A stretch of 64,000 nt of DNA from Chryseobacterium sp. LJ668. GTDB taxonomy: Bacteria; Bacteroidota; Bacteroidia; Flavobacteriales; Weeksellaceae. The position numbers and the translations under genes are program-made. The stretch lies in NCBI RefSeq assembly GCF_019613955.1, contig NZ_CP080443.1, positions 2,465,001 through 2,529,000 on the forward strand, given 5' to 3'. A model generated the notes under the pieces. That model saw nothing but the letters and a program-made list of their open reading frames with translations. It had not been told where the DNA came from and did no database searches. Below are positions 59,229 through 64,000 of the stretch, one piece after another (the first letter of the stretch is position 1; the number at the start of each line of letters is the position of its first letter).

Positions 59229-60206
59229 GTGGCCAACATTGTAGAAGAAATCAAACGACCGATCAATGAGGAAATGAAACTTTTCGAACAGAAGTTTTAT
59301 GAATCTATGCAGAGCAAAGTCGCATTACTCGATAAAGTTACCCGTTTTATTGTTACGACAAAGGGAAAGCAAATGCGCCCGATGTTTGTCTTCTTGTGTG
59401 CAAAACTTACAGGAGAAGTCAATGAAAAAACATATCGTGGAGCTTCAATGATCGAGCTGATTCACACGGCAACTTTGGTGCATGATGATGTGGTTGATGA
59501 GAGTTTTAAGAGACGTGATTTTTTTTCTATCAATGCTTTATGGAAAAATAAAATTGCTGTTTTGGTAGGTGATTTTCTTTTATCTAAAGCAGTTTTGCTT
59601 TCTACAGACCATAAAGATTACGATCTACTTTCCGTCATTTCTAGAACCATCAGAGAAATGTCTGAAGGTGAACTTCTCCAGTTGGAAAAAGCCAGAAAAC
59701 TCGATATCACCGAAGATGTATATTACGAAATCATCCGTCAGAAAACAGCTACGTTAATTGCTGCCTGCTGCGAGATTGGGGCCCTCTCAAACGATGCAGA
59801 TGAAGCTTTAGCCAAGAAAATGATGCAGTTTGGGACCTACACAGGAATGGCTTTCCAGATCAAAGATGACTTATTCGATTACTTAAGTTCAAATGTTATC
59901 GGAAAACCGGTTGGAATTGATATCAAAGAGCAGAAAATGACTTTGCCTTTAATTCATACTTTAAAAATTGCCGGCGAAACAGATAGGAAATACTATTTCA
60001 ATACCATAAAACGTTACAATAACAACCAAAAACGTGTAAAAGAGCTGATCGCTTTTGTGAAAAGTTCAGGAGGTTTAGATTACGCGATGACAAAAATGAA
60101 AGATTTTCAGCAGAAAGCTAAAGATATTCTTGATGAATTTCCTGATTCTGAAGTAAGAAAATCACTACACATGATGTTGGATTATGTAATTGAAAGAAAA
60201 TTTTAG
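59229..60206 (+). CDS. Polyprenyl diphosphate synthase
   Basis: 325 residues, GTG start giving MANIVEEIKRPINEE. It is a trans-prenyltransferase that builds long isoprenoid chains, likely for the menaquinone side chain. First aspartate-rich motif in LVHDDVVDES near residue 85, and second in IKDDLFDYL near residue 215. GKQMRPMFVFL is the substrate-binding region. Chain length (often C40 or C35) cannot be read safely. The stop overlaps the convergent small membrane gene by 4 nt. Confidence 0.94.
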   Translation: MANIVEEIKRPINEEMKLFEQKFYESMQSKVALLDKVTRFIVTTKGKQMRPMFVFLCAKLTGEVNEKTYRGASMIELIHTATLVHDDVVDESFKRRDFFSINALWKNKIAVLVGDFLLSKAVLLSTDHKDYDLLSVISRTIREMSEGELLQLEKARKLDITEDVYYEIIRQKTATLIAACCEIGALSNDADEALAKKMMQFGTYTGMAFQIKDDLFDYLSSNVIGKPVGIDIKEQKMTLPLIHTLKIAGETDRKYYFNTIKRYNNNQKRVKELIAFVKSSGGLDYAMTKMKDFQQKAKDILDEFPDSEVRKSLHMMLDYVIERKF

Positions 60207-60499
60207 TCAATTATTGTCGTTGTTATAATAATTACAGACAGAACAATACAAAATAAAGCGATTAAAAATAAATAATCCGCAATACTCTCATATCTGTTTT
60301 CCAGATTTTCTTTCTTTGATCGTATGGCCATAAACGAAAAGAAACTGCTGCAGGCAAAAAACACACATGCAATCGCCGCAAATTCGTCTAAAAATGTATG
60401 ATGGCTCGTTTTAGTGATTTTTAATGAGGTGATTATGATCATAGAAAATCCCAGAAGATTAGTCGATGCATTTAGAATATGAGTAGACTTTTTTGCCAT
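60203..60499 (-). CDS. Small three-helix membrane protein
   Basis: 98 residues with three hydrophobic helices (about 13-25, 36-60 and 75-97) separated by short polar loops, including a KSKKENLENRYESI loop. No family was recognised. Its stop overlaps the polyprenyl synthase stop by 4 nt on the opposite strand, so the genes converge. It is divergent from the dehydrogenase gene. Confidence 0.6.
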   Translation of the reverse strand: MAKKSTHILNASTNLLGFSMIIITSLKITKTSHHTFLDEFAAIACVFFACSSFFSFMAIRSKKENLENRYESIADYLFLIALFCIVLSVIIITTTIID

Positions 60500-60637
60500 A
60501 ATACATAGTTTTATTCAAAGTAAATACATTTTTTCTCATTATCAAATTTATAAAAATCATTCTTGAAAATTAAAATTAATATAAAAAGTGTATATTAGCA
60601 AAATACTTCATTAATAAAAAATATTTAATATTTGGCT

Positions 60638-63070
60638 ATGCAGACAACCTATATTGAAACTCAGCAGATATCCTTTCAAGACTTTAAAAATCAGATACTT
60701 GAAGATTATAAATTAGGAAGAATTTCTCGTGAAATGTCTTATCTGGGCAGAAGAGAAGTGCTTACCGGAAAAGCCAAATTCGGAATCTTTGGAGACGGAA
60801 AAGAGCTGCCTCAGTTAGCCATGGCGAAAGTATTTAAAAACGGAGATTTCCGTTCTGGATATTACAGAGATCAGACATTTGCGCTTGCTGTAGATGCTTT
60901 GTCGGTTGAAAGTTTTTTTGCTCAGTTATATGCAGATACAAGTGTCGAAAGAGAACCAGCATCTGCAGGAAGACAGATGAACGGCCACTTTGCCACAAGA
61001 AGTTTAAACGAAGACGGCAGCTGGAAAGATTTGATGGCTCAGAAAAATATTTCTTCAGACATTTCTCCGACTGCAGGGCAAATGCCGAGATTATTAGGTC
61101 TGGCTCAGGCTTCAAAAATATACAAATCAGTAAAATTTGACGGTTCCGATAAGTTTTCCAACGAAGGAAATGAAATTGCTTTTGGAACCATTGGTGATGC
61201 TTCAACAGCAGAAGGCCATTTTTGGGAAACTTTAAACGCCGCTTGTGCGCTTCAGGTTCCTATGATCGTTTCGATTTGGGATGACGGATACGGAATTTCG
61301 GTGCCGACGATGAAGCAGCGAGCAAAAGCTGACATTTCTGAAATGTTGAGCGGTTTCCAAAGAAAAGAAGGCGAAAATCAGGGTTGTGAAATCATTCAGG
61401 TGAAAGCCTGGGATTATCCGGCTTTATTGGATGCTTATGCTAGAGCTGAACATTTTGCAAGAACAGAATCTGTTCCTGTGGTTGTTCACGTTATTGAAGT
61501 TACGCAACCTCAAGGTCACTCAACATCAGGATCGCACGAAAGATATAAAAATGAAGACCGTTTATCTTGGGAAGCTGATTTTGACGGATTGGTAAAATTC
61601 AGAGAGTGGATTTTAAATTATTCCATCGAAATTGAAGGAAACGAGGAAATTATTGCAAGCATTGAAGAATTAGACGCTATTGATGAAGAAGCAAAGAAAA
61701 AAGTAAAAGCCGGACAGAAAACTGCGTGGGAAAATTATCAGAAATCACTGACTGAATTGGCTTTTTCAGTATTACCTCTGGTTGAAAATCTAAAAGGAAA
61801 ACATTCTGAAATTGAAGAGTTTGTAAATCAATACAATAAATTAGTTTCTAAAGCGAAAAAAGATGTCTTTCATTTAATCAGAAAGTCGTTATTAGCAACA
61901 AGAGGGACTCAATCTGCGGAAAGAACTCAGTTGATGAACAAATACAACGAAGTTTTTGAAGTTGAAAAAGACAATTATTCTTCTCATTTATATTCGCAGT
62001 CTCAATGGAAGGCTGAAAACATTAAAGAAATCAAGCCCATCTATTCTGAAACTTCTGAAGATGTAGACGGAAGAGTGGTGGTAAGAAATAATTTTGACAA
62101 AATATTTGAAAAATATCCTCAGACTTTGGTTTTTGGTGAAGATGCCGGAAATATCGGTGACGTCAACCAGGGTCTTGAAGGAATGCAGGAAAAATACGGT
62201 GAAATTCGTGTTGCCGATACAGGAATCCGTGAAGCGACTATTCTTGGTCAGGGAATCGGGATGGCGATGAGAGGTTTAAGACCAATCGCTGAAATCCAAT
62301 ATTTAGACTATATCTTATACTGTTTACAGGGAATGAGCGATGATTTGGCAACTGTTCAGTACAGAACAAAAGGCGGTCAGAAAGCTCCTGTAATTATCAG
62401 AACGAGAGGCCACAGACTGGAAGGTGTTTGGCATTCAGGTTCGCCGATGGCGGGGATCTTAAACCTGTCAAAAGGTATTTTGGTTTTAGTTCCGAGAAAC
62501 TTAACCAAAGCTGCCGGATTCTACAATACCATGCTTCAAAGTGACGATCCTGCTGTGATTGTTGAATGTTTGAACGGATACCGATTGAAAGAAAAACAAC
62601 CGGATAATTTAGGCGAATTCACCGTTCCTGTCGGGAAAATTGAGGTTACAAAAGAAGGAAAAGATGTTACTTTGGTAACATACGGTTCGACTTGGAGAAT
62701 TGTCATGGAAGCAGCGGAAGAACTTGAAAAACTAGGAATTTCTGCGGAAGTTATTGACGTTCAGTCATTAATTCCATTCGATTTAACGCATGAAATAGCT
62801 GAATCTGTGAAGAAAACCAACCGTTTGGTCGTGATCGACGAAGATGTGGAAGGTGGAACATCAGCGTTTATTCTTCAGCAGATTTTAGAAAAGCAAAAAG
62901 CGTTCAGATATTTAGATTCTGATCCGGTGACGATTGCGGCAAACGATCACAGACCTGCGTATGCAAGTGACGGAGATTATTTCAGCAAGCCATCTTCTGA
63001 TGATATGGTTGAAAGAATTTATGCTTTATTTAATGAAACAAATCCTCAGAAATATCCTGCGATATTTTAA
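60638..63070 (+). CDS. Fused 2-oxoacid dehydrogenase E1 (alpha plus beta)
   Basis: 810 residues from the ATG at 60638 (a TTG at 60632 is also in frame). The N-terminal half (to about 400) is an E1-alpha with the thiamine-diphosphate motif GDASTAEGHFWETLNAA and DGYGISVPT. The second half (about 460-810) is an E1-beta (FGEDAGNIGDVNQGLEGM, ADTGIREATILGQGIGMAMRG, and EGGTSAFI). In other bacteria the halves are separate genes. It most likely acts on branched-chain 2-oxoacids (2-oxoisovalerate) or pyruvate; substrate is not certain. E2 and E3 are not in this window. Confidence 0.92.
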   Translation: MQTTYIETQQISFQDFKNQILEDYKLGRISREMSYLGRREVLTGKAKFGIFGDGKELPQLAMAKVFKNGDFRSGYYRDQTFALAVDALSVESFFAQLYADTSVEREPASAGRQMNGHFATRSLNEDGSWKDLMAQKNISSDISPTAGQMPRLLGLAQASKIYKSVKFDGSDKFSNEGNEIAFGTIGDASTAEGHFWETLNAACALQVPMIVSIWDDGYGISVPTMKQRAKADISEMLSGFQRKEGENQGCEIIQVKAWDYPALLDAYARAEHFARTESVPVVVHVIEVTQPQGHSTSGSHERYKNEDRLSWEADFDGLVKFREWILNYSIEIEGNEEIIASIEELDAIDEEAKKKVKAGQKTAWENYQKSLTELAFSVLPLVENLKGKHSEIEEFVNQYNKLVSKAKKDVFHLIRKSLLATRGTQSAERTQLMNKYNEVFEVEKDNYSSHLYSQSQWKAENIKEIKPIYSETSEDVDGRVVVRNNFDKIFEKYPQTLVFGEDAGNIGDVNQGLEGMQEKYGEIRVADTGIREATILGQGIGMAMRGLRPIAEIQYLDYILYCLQGMSDDLATVQYRTKGGQKAPVIIRTRGHRLEGVWHSGSPMAGILNLSKGILVLVPRNLTKAAGFYNTMLQSDDPAVIVECLNGYRLKEKQPDNLGEFTVPVGKIEVTKEGKDVTLVTYGSTWRIVMEAAEELEKLGISAEVIDVQSLIPFDLTHEIAESVKKTNRLVVIDEDVEGGTSAFILQQILEKQKAFRYLDSDPVTIAANDHRPAYASDGDYFSKPSSDDMVERIYALFNETNPQKYPAIF

Positions 63071-63125
63071 TTGAGATTCAAATTATATGTTTTTTCTAAA
63101 ATAAAAAATTTCAAAACATAAAAAA

Positions 63126-63695
63126 TTGTTAGAAGTTTTAAAAAATCATACTATAAATAAATTAGGAAATGACCTTGACAATCTAGACGAGGTCATTTCT
63201 AATTTTACTTATATCAGAACCAAAAGAAACGAGCAGCTTTTACAACAAGGTGAGATTTGTAAATATGTTTATTTTGTTGCGAAAGGATGTTTGCAAGTTT
63301 ACGTTCATGATAAAGATTTTAACGAGACTACCAGAGACCTTGTGATTGAAGACAATTGGTGTTCAGAATTGATTAGTTTCGGCAGCGGTAATCCAGCAAA
63401 TGAAAATATAAGAACAGTAGAGCCGTGTGAACTTTTTGCCATTGACAGAAGATCTTTTCAGACCATGATGGAAACCATTCCTCAGTTTGATAAAGTGTAT
63501 AAACAAATTCTTGAAGCGTCTTACGCGAATTCTGTTTATCGTATCAATACTTTTGTGTCACTTTCAGCATTAGACAGAATAAGATGGCTCATGCATAACA
63601 GACCCACTTTAATGACGAGACTTTCCAGCAAACTTATTGCATCTTACCTGGGTATTAACAAAGATGTTTTTAGCAGATTGAAAGCTAAATTGTAA
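63126..63695 (+). CDS. Crp/Fnr-type transcriptional regulator
   Basis: 189 residues starting at TTG 63126 (MLEVLKNHTINKLG). The cyclic nucleotide-binding domain lies at about 20-130 (KRNEQLLQQGEICKYVYFVAKGCLQVYV, EPCELFAIDRRSFQTM). The C-terminal part has one helix-turn-helix type region (TRLSSKLIASYLGINKDVFSRLKAKL). Bacteroidota Crp-like proteins of this short type lack classical cAMP-binding residues, and the ligand is unknown. The next gene is a YCII-type protein on the same strand. Confidence 0.88.
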   Translation: MLEVLKNHTINKLGNDLDNLDEVISNFTYIRTKRNEQLLQQGEICKYVYFVAKGCLQVYVHDKDFNETTRDLVIEDNWCSELISFGSGNPANENIRTVEPCELFAIDRRSFQTMMETIPQFDKVYKQILEASYANSVYRINTFVSLSALDRIRWLMHNRPTLMTRLSSKLIASYLGINKDVFSRLKAKL

Positions 63696-63720
63696 AATAT
63701 CGATTTTTGTCATCATTCAA

Positions 63721-63768
63721 AGAATTTTAATTGATGAATTTTGCTTCATTATTAACAATTAAAATTCT
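63721..63768. repeat. 13-bp inverted repeat before the YCII gene
   Basis: AGAATTTTAATTG (63721-63733) and CAATTAAAATTCT (63756-63768) are exact reverse complements around a 22-nt loop that holds a possible promoter-like ATGAATTTTG. It could be an operator for the adjacent Crp-type regulator or an RNA hairpin. Confidence 0.45.
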
Positions 63769-63773
63769 ACAAA

Positions 63774-64000
63774 ATGAAAGAGTACTTATTATTATTTCGC
63801 AATGAAAGCAACGAAAATGGTTACTTGGCAACTTCTCAAGACATGGCAGAAGATATGCCTAAATGGGAATCTTGGATTGGTAACATCGCTATGCAGGGCA
63901 AATTGGTTCATACAGCACCCATAGAATACGAAGCCTTAATTATAAAAAATGATGGAATAACTGCCGGTCCATATAAGGAAACAAATCGTGTTTTAGTTTC
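63774..64000 (+). CDS. YCII-related (YciI/DGPF) protein, truncated by window end
   Basis: The ORF starts at ATG 63774 and runs off the window end, so only about 75 residues are visible. The start MKEYLLLFRNESNENGY and the later SWIGNIAMQGKLVHTAP and DGITAGPYKE match the YCII/DGPF-domain family, which has a dimeric alpha-beta-barrel fold of mostly unknown activity. It follows the Crp-type regulator by 78 nt, and in some Bacteroidota such genes sit together with sigma factors. Confidence 0.8.
   Translation, partial: MKEYLLLFRNESNENGYLATSQDMAEDMPKWESWIGNIAMQGKLVHTAPIEYEALIIKNDGITAGPYKETNRVLV

Overview
The window is about 64 kb of AT-rich (roughly 35% GC) chromosome from a member of the Bacteroidota, most likely family Weeksellaceae (Chryseobacterium or a close relative). 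The evidence is consistent across the window: many secreted proteins end in type IX secretion (T9SS) type A or type B sorting domains, promoters match the Bacteroidota -7 box TAnnTTTG, ribosome-binding sites are A-rich and weak, and the gene families (choice-of-anchor L, DUF3098, DUF4349, TIGR02757, fused E1 alpha/beta dehydrogenase) are typical of Flavobacteriia. I saw no rRNA, tRNA, CRISPR array, prophage or insertion sequence.

Layout. 1-4.2 kb: a DUF4349 lipoprotein, then a small lipoprotein with a secreted M12B-type metalloprotease. 4.2-11.1 kb: housekeeping genes (prfC, an MFS exporter, a CPBP protease, rdgB, rnz, a TIGR02757 protein, an acidic coiled-coil membrane protein). 11.2-19.8 kb: three tandem paralogous giant surface proteins (choice-of-anchor L plus T9SS type B), each with its own promoter and terminator. 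19.9-27.4 kb: rsmA, then ftsX-DUF3098, uppP-(membrane protein)-truB-(outer-membrane-like protein)-rluF, and rpsA with a structured leader. 27.5-36 kb: a secreted M36 protease, a DMT transporter, an alpha/beta hydrolase, rplS and a secreted metallophosphoesterase. 36-41.5 kb: the CoA-transferase pair and a DMT transporter-metN-metI-metQ operon. 41.7-51.3 kb: topB, a helix-hairpin-helix protein with a MerR regulator, a DbpA-like helicase, a SUKH-like gene and small genes. 51.5-64 kb: an S9 peptidase, an unknown gene with a Mug-like glycosylase, AIM24, queA, rlmN, polyprenyl synthase, a fused 2-oxoacid dehydrogenase E1, a Crp/Fnr-type regulator and a truncated YCII gene.

The most notable discovery candidate is upstream of the DMT transporter-metNIQ operon (41290-41485, minus strand). 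A consensus promoter is followed by an unlisted 23-codon ORF with six Met and two adjacent Cys codons, then a strong intrinsic terminator. A 7-nt stretch inside the ORF is complementary to the 5' arm of that terminator. This is the architecture of ribosome-mediated transcription attenuation responding to sulfur amino acids, and it links the otherwise anonymous DMT transporter to methionine or cysteine.

Other signals worth following are a possible H-type pseudoknot in the rpsA leader, two genes whose -7 box sits only 4 nt before the start codon (candidate leaderless mRNAs), several long perfect inverted repeats in intergenic DNA, dispersed REP-like elements, and AT-rich orphan genes including a SUKH-like one flanked by a structured intergenic element.
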